Positions 11,668 through 22,150 are shown, counted from the first letter of the stretch. The stretch: DNA of 64,000 nt from Ampullaceana balthica (GCA_944989445.1 CALYLW010000733.1:1-64000), one strand, 5' to 3'. Program-made: numbers and translations. Notes: generated by a model not told the origin, from the sequence alone.

Positions 11668-12238
11668 TTTTAATGGGTTTGCTTGGCAGGTTTCATTTCA
11701 TCTAGTGGGTTATTTATAATAGGATTAGCCAAAACACTGCAAGAGTTTGTGGTGATCAGGTCCCTATAGTTAAAGAAATCTGAACTGATTTGGGGCAACC
11801 CACAATGTATGCAGTGCCAAGATGCATATTTATTTCCTAGGCCTATTGTTATGTGTTTTGGTGTGTTGGCATGCAGGCATACTGTGTGGTACCATTCATT
11901 GCAGGTGTCACACTGGATGGCTCCTTGTTTGCTAGTGAATGTCTTAATACAAATTTGGCATTTAGATGATACTGGGCCTGGGTTAAATTCTATGTCACCG
12001 GAGAGGAGAATAAATTAAAATTAAGTGCTTTAGCCTATATCTACATATTTTATGTTTCCATTGTTTGAAGGTAATTTCCTTTATTGTGCTTAAGATAGAG
12101 GTGTAGATCAGTGTGCTTTGTGTTGTGGTGGTTTGTAATTATTGATATATTACTCTGATTTTTAGGATGTGTGCTGGTTGATGTTAATGCCCTTAGAAGT
12201 AGTGTGGTTATTACTAAGATTAAGATTAAAATTCTCAT
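11668..12238 (-). pseudogene. LINE ORF1-like region: leader, 2A-like motif, PHD finger
   Basis: An ATG at 12238 opens a 62-codon frame whose start (MRILILILVITTLLL) is strongly hydrophobic and signal-peptide-like. In another frame, after in-frame stops, the codons LLSGDIEFNPGP appear with the GDIEFNPGP core ending at 11973; this fits the D-x-E-x-NPGP consensus of 2A ribosome-skipping peptides. Immediately after comes a C4HC3 zinc finger with CQIC, CDTCNEWYH and WHCIHCG, a PHD finger, followed by about 45 codons and a stop at about 11668. 2A-like sequences are known at the N-termini of some APE-type non-LTR elements. Here at least one frameshift separates leader from 2A, so the present copy cannot make the fusion. 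Confidence 0.75.
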
Positions 12239-12245
12239 TTTCGGG

Positions 12246-12866
12246 TTGGGCTAGGTTTAAGAAGGCAATGCTTAAGCTATTACTATTATTATTATTATGC
12301 TATTTTGTTAAATTGTAATTATTTGTTCTAATTTAACTAAGTTCAATTAATATTAACTTTGGATTTATAAATTTATGAATTCTACAACTAGTAATCTAAG
12401 TTAACTTGAAGGTTTATTGATGCTTTATTTTATGTAAACAACAAAATGGCCGCCTAACATATGCTTTGGGGTTTAGTAATTTTAGTATGAAATATCATGG
12501 AATATATTAAATAATTTTATTAAACAGCTAAAAATTTATTATTTGGTTAATTAAAGATTAGTTAAGTGTTTTGAAAAGGATATAGTACTATGAATTAGGA
12601 AAAATATGTGAAAATATATGAAAACTTAGCTCTAGTAGAAATACGTGACGTTATTAATTTTCATTTTTGAAGTATTAATATAAAGGCTATTGGTTTACAC
12701 AATGAACTTTTTAATACAATTGTACGACGCATTTTACTATATGCATACATGTGTGTGTGTTGTGTGTGTGTTTGAGTGATTGTGTGAATTGTAATATATC
12801 AACATATATTTAACATGTCTTAATAATGAAACTCAACACAAACATAAATATAAGTAAATAAAAAGA
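12246..12866. other. AT-rich flank, no gene
   Basis: Contains a (TTA)n-like run near 12281-12300 and an imperfect TG-rich stretch at 12749-12771. Nothing else recognised. Confidence 0.5.
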
Positions 12867-13220
12867 TTTTTAAAAACCACATTTTTATAAGCGGACTAAA
12901 AAGAAGAAAATAATTTAAAACTTATAAGTTCAAGAGCGTCAATTTCATATGACTAAAAACGTGGGGCGGGCGCTTATGAGGTTTTACATAAGCAGTTCAC
13001 TCATTCGCTCACTTATAGATCTCTCTTTTTACTTTTAAAGTATAAATCTTTAATGTTTTTACCAAACAACTATCTTTGTGTTGTATTTCTAAATTAGAAT
13101 GGGATTTTGAAGCACCCGCCCCACGTTTTTAGTCATATTAAATTAAAGTACTTGAACTTATAATTTTTAAATTATATTCTTCTTTTCAGTCCGCTTATAA
13201 AAACGTGGTTTTTAAAAATA
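12867..13220. mobile_element. Foldback MITE with ~110-base arms
   Basis: The left arm (12867-12975) and right arm (13110-13220) are inverted copies with about 85-90% identity by eye. Both contain TATAAGCGGACT and GACTAAAAACGTGGGGCGGG. The ~134-base spacer holds a 30-base stretch (13071-13100) identical to 8476-8505 in the 3' region of the LINE. No coding capacity. Long arms with a short spacer are typical of foldback or hairpin MITEs. Confidence 0.8.
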
Positions 13221-13269
13221 TTATTGTACGTCTATTTTTTTATACCAAACACCTCATAAGCAACCGCCC

Positions 13270-13515
13270 AACGTCTTAAAAACACGGTGATGTGGTCACG
13301 GGGTGAACTCATGGATGTCAACAAAAGCAGACGGTACAGATGCTTATATATAGATAAAATAAAAAGTTCAATAATTTACTAACGGTACATTCGATCGATC
13401 TGAAATTTTTATACAATGCATTGTCATCCAAGATCTATCTGTCGTAAAGGTTTGAGATCTCTAGAACTATCAGAAGTGGTTACATTTTACGTTGGCAGAT
13501 TTGAAAAATTGTGGA
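13270..13515. repeat. Dispersed repeat family B, copy 1 (fragment)
   Basis: Holds the family core ACGGTACATTCGATCGATCTG near 13382-13402. The same core with its flanks recurs at 19690-20130 and, with changes, at 50215-50770 and 59447-59900. Shared flanks include a GTCAACAAAAGC segment and a TTACATTTTACG segment. No ORF. Class unknown. Confidence 0.6.
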
Positions 13516-13668
13516 CAGACAAACAAAACCACAGGAACGAAAGCGATTTAATAAAACGTGGTTAAAAAACGGGGTAAAAGAGTACATTTGCGAACAGTTA
13601 AGAACACTTTTTAAGTGCATGGAAACTGTTTGTAAACAAATATTAATTAATATACTTACTAAACTTAC

Positions 13669-13893
13669 TTTTCGTTATATCCATACAGACATATGAATAT
13701 CTCGCTGTGCATGGCGCGTCACGTAAGGTGGTTTCGTTCAATAAAATGACACAATCTTCATCATCAAGTCCATTGTTTTTATTATTCGGCTCTTTCAAAT
13801 CCCATAATTTGGATATCTGGCCATTTGCAAGCTGGTTATCTTGTATCCAAATATATCTTCCTTCAGTATCCAAATCATTTGCACCAATCCATG
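13669..13893 (-). CDS. C-type lectin gene, exon with C-terminal half of the lectin domain
   Basis: This 225-base exon has an acceptor (ataatttag) at its upstream edge and a perfect donor GTAAGT downstream. With one base from the previous exon it reads AWIGANDLDTEGRY, then EPN in WDLKEPNNK, the acidic EDCVILL and the closing cysteines in APC and YVC. These are the WIG motif, the Ca2+/sugar-site EPN motif (mannose-type in canonical CTLDs), and the conserved second-half disulphide cysteines. The usual WND is replaced by a weaker EDC arrangement. Known CTLDs bind sugars or proteins outside the cell, and in molluscs many act in immunity. A role here is inference. The exon ends in phase 1, so more coding sequence follows. 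Confidence 0.88.
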
Positions 13894-14567
13894 CTAAATT
13901 ATAGTTATATAATTAAACATACGCAGATGACAATTAATTGAATCATGATCGCTTGTACGCCTAGATAATGGTAAAATAGATTAGTCATCACGTTTTCATA
14001 AAAGCGAAGTCTCTTCTATGTCTCAATGATAGTTTATCTTTTAACTAAGGACATACTGGTCAAATTTATCAAACAATGTTCACGTAAACTAAGTACTAGC
14101 TTATAAGACGGGGAAAAAAACTCTAAGGCCGTGTATAAGCAAATAGAACTCCCGCGTCAAGGTATAGCGTTATGAATTTGAATTAGTTTGACATTTTTTC
14201 CAGGAGTTCATCTTGATAATTCGGATCTTAAGTGCTTTTTTTAAAAAAAATGAAATACTTTAAAGATTCATATAAAAAATCGTATAGAAAAGAGCTAGGC
14301 ATTCTTCGCACTGCCCTAAATAATACAAATGTTACAAATATAAAGGATAATTTCATTTAGCCATCCTTCAGAAACATCCACGGACTTTTTTGTTGCTGCA
14401 GTTATACTAATATTTTGAACGTTTTTTATATTGTTTAATTTAAATTATTGTGTGATTGAATGATTAAATAAAGTTACAATAGTTACGCGTTTATTGCTAA
14501 TTATCATTTCTGTCTAAACTCTTAACTAGTGTAACAGACTACGTTAATATAAATATATGTACATTAC
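13894..14567 (-). other. Intron between lectin exons
   Basis: AT-rich intron of 674 bases with donor GTAATG and acceptor ATAATTTAG. No repeat family recognised in it. Confidence 0.75.
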
Positions 14568-14661
14568 CTTGGGAGATAGTTGTTTGATTCGTCAAAAGTT
14601 TCTCAATTTGTTCTTTCGATTTAACGGAAGCCAAAACTAATCCCTGCGCCTCACAAAGGAG
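14568..14661 (-). CDS. C-type lectin gene, middle exon of the lectin domain
   Basis: This 94-base exon is bounded by a good acceptor (atttttttctag) and donor (GTAATG). It starts on a codon boundary and ends one base into a codon, matching the next exon. The peptide LLCEAQGLVLASVKSKEQIE carries the conserved first-half CTLD cysteine and the GxxLAxVxSxEE-like helix and strand that characterise the fold. It joins the 16160-16260 exon upstream, which ends at a codon boundary. Together the three exons give one long-form CTLD of normal size. Confidence 0.87.
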
Positions 14662-16159
14662 CTAGAAAAAAATCATAAGAACATTTTTAATACATCTCTG
14701 TCATTCTCATGGTTAAATTGGATATATTATTTTCCATAAGTACTATTTACCATAGTATATTTAAGCTTTGTTTTTTTTTAATCGTGATAATTAAATCAAC
14801 TTATTGACACACAGTTGACATAATTAACTTTTTTACTATTTATAAACTTGTTTACTTCATATTTTATTTAACTATGAAAAATGATTACATTTTTTTTTAT
14901 AAAATGAAAGAAGTTCAAATAAATTAAGTGCGTGGATAAATTTGTCACATTTTAAAATGTTGAAGCTTTATTATACTGCACTATATATTGAACATATTAT
15001 AATTTTTAAAATAAAAATAAATATATATTTATATATATTAAATAAGTTACACGTGCCTCCATTCTAAACACCATAACAAAGTGTTCACTATTAAGAAAGA
15101 AATATATATTAATGGAACTATTTACTGTCAGAAAGTTACCACAATCGGCTCAAACATTAATTTTTAAAATGAGTTATCTTAAGCAGGAGCTTAAGCAGAG
15201 ATATCGGTAATTTTAATAAAACTAGGTGAGGCTGCACAAAATCATGATCTTATCAGTATTTAATGGTTTAAAACACATGGTTAAATGGAACTACAAAAAA
15301 TCAATTACAATACAATCAGAAATAAACGAGTTTCTTCTAAATCTCTTTAGTAGTTGCATACAATTGGTGCTTTCCCAAAAAATATTGTGTCCATATCTAT
15401 TTATGATCCAGATGCGTCAATCATAGATTTCTGATATAATTGAATGGCGCTAGTTTTTTAATTTTATTTTCAAAAAATGTCAACACAATTATTAATTTGA
15501 ACATGCTGAAAAAAAAATCAAATTTTCCCTAATTAACCACATTAAGATTAACCCGGCAACCACATTTCCATACCAATTAGTCATCTTATCTTATCTTATC
15601 TGTTAAAGACGCTCCGTCTATGCAGAAGATTATTGCGTCCTACGCGTATCTATGGTTTGTGTTTAGCCCTGCATTTTTATTAGAGATTTAAATGTTCCAC
15701 ATATGTTTCCAACAAAGTGCTTCGCAAACTAGAATTTAACATTATGTAAACCACTAAGTCATTTTTTTCCACATTCATATTTTTCTTTTTCCAAAATTCC
15801 ACATCAAATATAACAAAAGAAGCAACATGCAGAGTAATTTTAACAATATACTGCATTCTCTGAAATAAGTCAAAATGTAATATGTCAATGTATTAACAAC
15901 ATACACAATTTAAAAGAAAAACTAAAAATCCTTAGAGCACTTAATACAAAACTCCTTAGAGCACTTCATACATATTCACATAGACTCCAATGTCAGTCAT
16001 AAACCTTCATACAACAGTATTTTCAAATTCGAATCTTGAATCTGACCTCGTTTCCCTCTTACTAAAACCTCCTCATTACTCAAGCTTCGATCGAGGTAAT
16101 TAAACTAATACTTTATATTAGTTAGAAAGAAAACAAAGAGTTGAAATTAACTTGCATAC
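14662..16159 (-). other. Intron between lectin exons, with a LINE tail
   Basis: Intron of about 1.5 kb. AT-rich, holding the solo LINE 3' end at 15582-15694. Donor GTATGC at the upstream side. No other feature recognised. Confidence 0.7.
15582..15694 (-). mobile_element. Solo 3' end of the CR1/L2-like LINE
   Basis: Starts with CTTATCTTATCTTATC short repeats and then matches 8215-8325 closely (AGACGCTCC, GAAGATTATTGCGTCCTACG, ATTTTTATTAGAGATTTAAATGTT). This is a 5'-truncated insertion of about 113 bases in the minus orientation, the normal by-product of target-primed reverse transcription. Confidence 0.82.
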
Positions 16160-16260
16160 CTTAGCCTCAAACCAAGACACGTGACCAGAAAAGAAATGAT
16201 AACATGTCCCATCAACATCTCTCTCACCGTCCCCTGAACATGTCGTGGTAGACGTTGTTT
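16160..16260 (-). CDS. C-type lectin gene, exon with start of the lectin domain
   Basis: This 101-base exon has an acceptor (ttttgatag) and a donor (AAG/GTATGC). It enters one base into a codon and ends on a codon boundary, fitting the next exon. The peptide begins with a threonine run (TTSTTTC), then DVDGTCYHFFSGHVSWFEAK: the paired N-terminal cysteines of a long-form CTLD, the C-Y-x-F strand, and the W-x-E-A-x helix start. The threonine run suggests a mucin-like linker before the domain. The phase-1 entry is typical for secreted or membrane proteins with modular exons. The signal-peptide exon is further upstream and was not found. Confidence 0.87.
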
Positions 16261-17841
16261 CTATCAAAATAAAGTTAAATGAAAATAACAACAAAGCATG
16301 AAAAAATAATAAATAATAAGAAAAACGCGTGATAACTCAAATTTAAATAAAAATACAAGAACTATGTTGTTGTTTTTTTAAAGAAGAAAAACAAAAACAA
16401 AACAAAAAAGAAAGCGTTTAATGCAAGCATTTATATGTGCTGTATTACTTACACTCCTTTTTTAAATTACTAACGCCATTTCATGTAATGAGAAATGCAA
16501 GACAAAAATAGAAACATATACGCTAATAGAGATTAGTAAGATATAAAAAAGAATTCGTTTTATGCTCTTACCTAATGATTTGAAGATACAACACCAAATT
16601 AAAATCGAATATATTGTATAAGTATAATGGAAACTAAGTTTTAATGGTTTCATGGCTAAATTTAAAAAAACTAATTCTCATATTATTGTATATTTAATTG
16701 AAGGTTTTACGACACAAAATATAAAGCGTATTCAATAGCATTTAAGTTTTAAGTTTTAAAAATACAATGCAAATAAAACCACCAAAGTTCACGTGAACAT
16801 TTCAGTGTTCAACAACAACTGACGTGATTTTTAGAATGGATACTACCAAACTCATCTAAATACACACACAAAACGCACACAAGCTCACTCACACTCACGC
16901 ACACACACACAAGCGCCCAAACTCTCACACACACGCACCCACGCCACCACACAAACATGCACTTTGTTACAACCAAGTGTCTGGGAATTACATATTAGCC
17001 TTTTTAAGTAGTTGACATGGTTGCGAAAAGGGTTGGCCTCTACGTGCATGGCTCGGAACAAGAGTAAGGTAAAGGAGCTGGCAACGATCTAAAACCGAAA
17101 GTAGCACTTGTGGGATACGCAAATTTGCGGTTAAGTGCTAGGATTGTCATTTTATGATTGCAGTCACTAGACGGATCTTAGACATAGCATCAGATGCAAA
17201 GTCCATGATGAGAAAGAAAGAACCAGTTTAGGGTCAGGTTATCAAAAACACTGTTGGCTATTAGTGAGTGGTACTATTTAGGACCAGGAGTGAAATCACG
17301 GATTAGCTGAAAGTAACGCGAAGAACTTAGCTGACGTCAGCTCTGAGGAAACCTATCGACCGGGTGACACCCTTAGGTTGGTCTTACTTCACGATAGTCC
17401 TTAGTCTTAGATGATAGACTCGTCTCCTGAGCCTGAAAGTCTCCGAATTGTAACGAGTCGAAGTATGCAAAACTACACTACTACTTGTGTAAGGTCAACT
17501 CTCATAGAAGGCACCTTTTAACGTTTTCCTGGGTTCCCAGGCGGCTCCTCAGATGCGACCGTTCCGAGGAGGGGTTGGAGTCCACTAGCTATTAGTTCCT
17601 TGGGGGGGGGGCATAGTTGCTGAGAGAGTTAACTGAGATGACATATTAAGAGCTTTACGCTAAGGGCTGCAGATACCATTCCTCAAGTAGGATATTTAGT
17701 TGTTGACATCGTTGCTGTTTTTGTCTGTATTTAGAGATAAAAATTGACCAAGTATTAGGAAGTAATATTTTAATAAGACAATATTCGCTACAGAATGAGC
17801 TTGAGATACGAAATTCATTAGCTGTGGAGTAGCTTTCAAAT
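16261..17841. other. Intronic or upstream DNA with CA-rich and unassigned blocks
   Basis: An imperfect CA-rich microsatellite lies at about 16859-16966. From about 16990 to 17700 the base composition is markedly more GC-rich than the neighbours and the sequence is non-repetitive, ending near a run of ten G at 17600-17611. No ORF, tRNA fold or family was recognised in that block; it may be a decayed transposon. Confidence 0.5.
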
Positions 17842-18115
17842 GGGGCCGTTCAAAAAGTACGTCACGCTCCAGAGGGGGGAGGGGGTGAAAGAAAGTGTGA
17901 CAGTTTGTGACAGGGGGAGGGTAGTCCAGCCATATGTGACGACATGGAGTTTTATAATAAACTGTAATTATTTTGTTAATAAAAAAAAGAATTTTCGTTC
18001 CAAAGTGTGACGTACTTTAGGTTAAGGGGGGTCCAAGATTTGTGACAGTTTGTGACAGGGGGAGGGGGGAGTTAAAATGGTCAAAAATAGCGTGACGTAC
18101 TTTCTGGATGGCCCA
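17842..18115. mobile_element. MITE with AAAGTACGTCACGC-type inverted ends
   Basis: The left end GGGGCCGTTCAAAAAGTACG and the right end GTACTTTCTGGATGGCCC are inverted relatives, with GTACGTCACGCT / AGCGTGACGTAC next to them. The interior repeats TTTGTGACAGGGGGAGG. No coding capacity. Same family as the larger element at 47436-49045. AAAT flanks both ends, a possible short target duplication. Confidence 0.78.
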
Positions 18116-19033
18116 AATCTCAATTTTTTTTCAAAATTGAGTTACACAATTATTTGTAAATTAGTTAGATCGTTCCAGGCCATGCTTAGACACTTCTTAT
18201 AATATAATAATACTATTTAAACACACTGCACTGTATTCAATAGTAAATACTGTATCCATCTGCAGTATAACAAACTATTAATTAATAAATTAAATACATT
18301 ACACAACTTTTCAAAGATGTGTCATTTGTATAATAATGTTAACGGAAGGTTAAAAAAAAGTATTATTTAGAAACATGGATAACAAAAAGCAAAAGCTTAT
18401 CTTTTTAGTGAAACAATGTACGATTGTTAAAGTGGCTGTAGTGGAGGAGAAAAGACGGCAGAAATAATAAAGTGACAGAGAACGAGCACTAACTGTAAAA
18501 GGCAAGGCACTAAAATTTCACACATAGCAGAAAACAATTGACAAACTTAAGAAAAAACATTAAAACATTACCTTTAATTTAAAAAAAAATAATTACAAAA
18601 GCAAAAAAAACAAAAAAAAACTACCTAATTTCCTTTTTTTTTCTTTCTATGTTTTATTTATGTTAATTAATTCCCACAACATTTTTTTTTAATTTCAATA
18701 AAGCTACCAGATTGTGGTATTCTTGTTTCAGAAACACTTGGCAAATATAAATTATCTTTTTATCTAAATTCTATCAAAATTCCCTTCTCCAGTCTCATGC
18801 AAAAAGCTGGACTATTTTTTACAAGTACTGGTAACTATAGCCACTCCAATACTCGCTGCGCGCGTCGAAAAGAACAGCGGGCTAAGCGGAGTGTGGTAGT
18901 GTGACGAGTTGTGAATGGCGGTTTTCGGTATGCGTCGGTGTTTGTCTCTCTTAGGCGTCATTTTCTAAAAATAACTCGAATTTAAACTAAACTTTGTTCG
19001 CCACAGATTTCCGATCATTTTATTTCAATAGTT
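18116..19033. other. AT-rich DNA with A-runs, no gene
   Basis: Long A and T tracts near 18580-18700. A more GC-rich stretch near 18850-18960 contains CGCTGCGCGCGTCG. No ORF or known repeat recognised. Confidence 0.45.
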
Positions 19034-19364
19034 AATAAAAACTTTTAAAAAACTTTTTTTAAAAGAATGAGACCCAGCTGCAATGAGGAATTTAGAATCT
19101 CGCATGAACAAAGCAGAAAATAATTTTTTAGTCACAAACTAAGTAGTCACACAGGGGGACTCAGAACTCTTAAGTTTTATTGATATTTATTGTGATCGAT
19201 TGTGGGATTTAATGTGAGATATAAAATTTGATCAACTAACACAAAAGTTCTGACTTAGTTTGTGACTAAACAATAAATTATTTTCTGCTTTTTCATGCGA
19301 GATTATACATTCATCACTGCAGCTGGGCCTCAATCTTTAAAAAAAGTATTTTTAAAATTTTTAT
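19034..19364. mobile_element. Foldback MITE with ~113-base arms
   Basis: The left arm 19034-19146 and right arm 19251-19364 are inverted copies. Both contain GAGxCCCAGCTGCA, AATCTCGCATGAA, GCAGAAAATAATTT and TTAGTCACAAACTAAGT. The spacer is about 105 bases. No ORF. Structure as for the foldback MITE at 12867-13220, but unrelated sequence. Confidence 0.82.
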
Positions 19365-19689
19365 TTTCTAATTTTACGCGTTAACAAAAAATTTGTAAAA
19401 CTTAATTTCCTTCATGAAGTCCTGTTAAATGTCCTGTTAGCCAAGTTCATCCAGAGACGAAATTTGTGAGAAAAATTTGACATTTTATATAAATATAAAC
19501 TTACACATTCATAACTTCTTTCATAATGTGCGCTGATCCACTTAGCAGAAAAATATTTATTTCACAACACATGGATGCTCTATATAAGACATTCTAAAAT
19601 TTCGCTTGTTCTATATGTAATGATTTTCTATACATCCTACACATATCATATACATAACACGACTATGCATCACGGCGTCACGGGAAGTG

Positions 19690-20130
19690 TGTCATTTTTT
19701 AACTTGTGTTTTTCCGCCCGACCGACCGCCATCAAACCCAAGGAACGACGGTGAATTTAATATAAGGGATTGAATTAAACAACCCCGTAAAAACAAAGTT
19801 TTTGGCTATAAATCCTTTATATATGAGACATAACTAAAAATTATGTATCATGCTTAAACGCGACAAACATTTACAGACTGAGATTGCCTTAAATACCCTT
19901 TGTTGTAAAACGGAAAAAAAAATTGGTCACGGATGGCTGAACTTAACTCAGCGTGACGCGTAAAATGTCAACAAAAGCTTGCCGCTGCAAATAGAGATAA
20001 ACTAAAAATGCATTAATTTAATTACGGTACATTCGATCGATCTGAAAATTTAATAGTTTCATGCTCCCACACAAGCCAAACCTACTTGAAAATTTTATCT
20101 CTCTAGCAAAACGTGTTTACCAGCGTTTTG
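19690..20130. repeat. Dispersed repeat family B, copy 2
   Basis: Runs from TCCGCCCGACCGACCGCC through TTAAACGCGACAAACATTTAC and GGTACATTCGATCGATCTG. Its pieces match 50215-50770: GCGGGCGG near the end, the TATATAAxGGATTTATA block, and TTTGTCGCATTTxACA. The segments are in a different relative order in the two copies, so one is rearranged. No coding capacity seen. Confidence 0.6.
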
Positions 20131-21110
20131 AACAAGTTGATGACAGAACTGTAAGCGTTGAATCCGGAATCCTTGACGAGTTAATAGGATAGGGACCTCA
20201 AAAATACAACTAATTAATATAATTTTAAAAAATATATATATAAATAAATAAATAAAATATTTAAAAAATGATTAGTTAAAGTTTTCTTCCACATGCAGGA
20301 TCATTAGTTAAAGGATGTTAGATAAAACAGATGCCAATTTAGACTTAAACAAAACAACACATCTTCTTATGTTTAAAAACAAAGTTACACAGATTTTGTG
20401 TTGTGATTGTATCGATGTCAAATATTATCTGTGACAAATGTTCCGCTTTAAACCTATTTACTTCTAGAGTTAACAAATTTAGTTTATTAAAGTATATACG
20501 ATTGCCAAGTAAACGAAGACTTAAAAAAAATATTTTGTGAATTTTCCTTAGATTGCTATGAATAAATGTAAATATTTTTACTACAGCTAGCAATGTAATT
20601 GAAAATGGCTCTATATCAAGGGTGGCCAAACCTATATTAACTAAGAACTAGTTTAAAATATATTATAACAATTTAAGGAGCCGCATTGAAACACCTTGTG
20701 TCATTAAACCTGGCTTGGAAATCTTCCTGTAATACTTGTAACTCATATTTTATCAATAGTACTCAAACAGTCATGTGAACACATAAGACCCGCATGCGGC
20801 TCTCTATCCACGATTCGGACAACGTTGCTCTATACAAACAAAAATTTATTTCTTCATCCCATCTAAGCCATCTAGAATTTGTGTTGTCAACATGTAAGTA
20901 CTAGAAATCAAACAGTAGTATTCAAATAAATATATTGTAAATAATATTTTTATTGTTTAATAAAAAATTGTTATTATTAATTATTGTTTATTTTTTATAT
21001 TTTTTTTTAACTTTCAATTTCTTTTTCTTGTAGGAAGATGTGTGCTACCTCCACTATTCTCGTGTAACATCTTTACAAATTTTAGGAAAAACCAAGTTGC
21101 ATTAATTTTT
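20131..21110. other. AT-rich DNA, possible hAT-like fragment
   Basis: Around 20619-20815 the motifs AAGGGTGGCCAAACC at the left and CCGCATGCGGCTCTC at the right resemble a common nonautonomous hAT-type repeat, with no clear inverted ends. The rest is featureless. Confidence 0.35.
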
Positions 21111-21118
21111 GTTATATG

Positions 21119-21271
21119 CAGTAGCGTAACCTGCTTTTCCACGCCATTGGCAAGTTAATTTTTGGCGCCCTTGAGAAATGGGGAAAATACTAAATTATAC
21201 ATAATAAATGGATTATTGAAGGATTAGCTCCTTGGCAACTGCCCCGATGCCAAGTCGTTGATACGCCCATG
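21119..21271. mobile_element. Small hAT MITE with intact 8-bp TSD
   Basis: Ends CAGTAGCGTAACC and (inverse) CATGGGCGTATC are imperfect inverted hAT-like termini. The element is flanked by a perfect 8-base duplication GTTATATG at 21111-21118 and 21272-21279. It is only 153 bases, without ORF. The ends resemble those of the decayed hAT at 5064-8157. Confidence 0.82.
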
Positions 21272-21931
21272 GTTATATGCTTATTTAGCGAAGGTGGGAT
21301 TACTACGCACAAAACAATAGCATGAGAAAAGAATGTGTAACAGTTTCCATTCTCAAATTTGTTTACAAACATTAAAAATAATTGACTGGAAGTAACGTGA
21401 AGTTACTAGAATGATTGCTGTCTGGTTTGGACTGTGTAGGAAGGAATTATACAGTCGTTGCTTTTATCGACGTGATAGCTTCTATAGAAACAAAAAACAC
21501 AAAAGAAAGAAAAAAAACAAGCAAAAAACACTGAGCTCAAAAGTGAAGTTATAACAATGGATGTTTTGTTACAACAAATAAAGGGTAGTGCAAAGAATAA
21601 TGTTTTTTTTTCGCTAACGACATTGAAGTGTTGGCTATGTACAATCGTGTTTAAGGGCACTTGAGCTGCAAATGTGTATTATCGTGCCCAATGACAATCG
21701 CGGCATTTCCTAAGCACATAATGTAAACTTTATAAGTAGTTTAAATAGTTGGAATTACCGCTTTAAAATTGTATGTTGTTGTTGTTGTTTTAAACTGATT
21801 ATGTCAATTTTTTTTTAAATGGGCTAATTATTATTGACACGTGAATCTTTAAATTCTGTATTAAATAGGTTGCTTTTCAACACATTTTAATAAAACGTTT
21901 TGGTTTATTTCAACAGTTATACTTATTTAAC
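21272..21931. other. AT-rich DNA, no gene
   Basis: Apart from the hAT-MITE target duplication at its left edge, only A-rich tracts near 21486-21530 and a (TTG)n run near 21775-21790. No gene recognised. Confidence 0.5.
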
Positions 21932-22112
21932 ATGTCTTATTTAAAACGCTTGGAAGAAGAGGAGCTGATATGTTTTAAAGATGAAGATCTCAATTTTTAA
22001 TTCAAGAACTAACTTAACAATAGAGCCGAGAGAGAAGAAATAGTCAAACTTCAAAATCAACACAGCGAGTTAGCTAACAAAATATATAGGCTTATAAAAA
22101 CCATAAGTATAA
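21932..22112 (+). pseudogene. Short coding remnant, unrecognised, charged helical
   Basis: An ATG at 21932 opens a frame beginning MSYLKRLEEEELICFKDED, interrupted by two stops and continuing as AEREEIVKLQNQHSELANK. The pattern of E, K, L and Q suggests an amphipathic or coiled-coil helix. It could be the N-terminus of a retrotransposon gag or of a host gene copy. No family recognised; dead if it ever was coding. Confidence 0.3.
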
Positions 22113-22150
22113 TTTTGTTTCAGGAATTTAATTAATCAACAAAAGCTAGT

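Larger units (their letters stand above)
8210..12245 (-). mobile_element. CR1/L2-like non-LTR retrotransposon, near full length, decayed
   Basis: Minus-strand order is: hydrophobic leader and 2A-like motif (about 12.24-11.97 kb), PHD finger (11.8-11.96 kb), APE endonuclease (11.16-11.64 kb), linker (10.5-10.74 kb), reverse transcriptase (9.02-9.84 kb), then a ~0.8 kb 3' region ending in GATAAG-type short repeats at 8210-8229. This domain order is known for CR1/L2-clade LINEs. The reading frame is broken many times. A MITE at 9805-10361 interrupts the start of the RT. Solo copies of the 3' end occur at 15582-15694, 24987-25032 and 59266-59345, showing that the family is or was active. The upstream end is uncertain by tens of bases. 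Confidence 0.8.

Noticed and set aside
16990..17700. tRNA or rRNA gene
   Set aside because: No cloverleaf with anticodon arm or B-box-like consensus and no rRNA motif could be recognised by eye.
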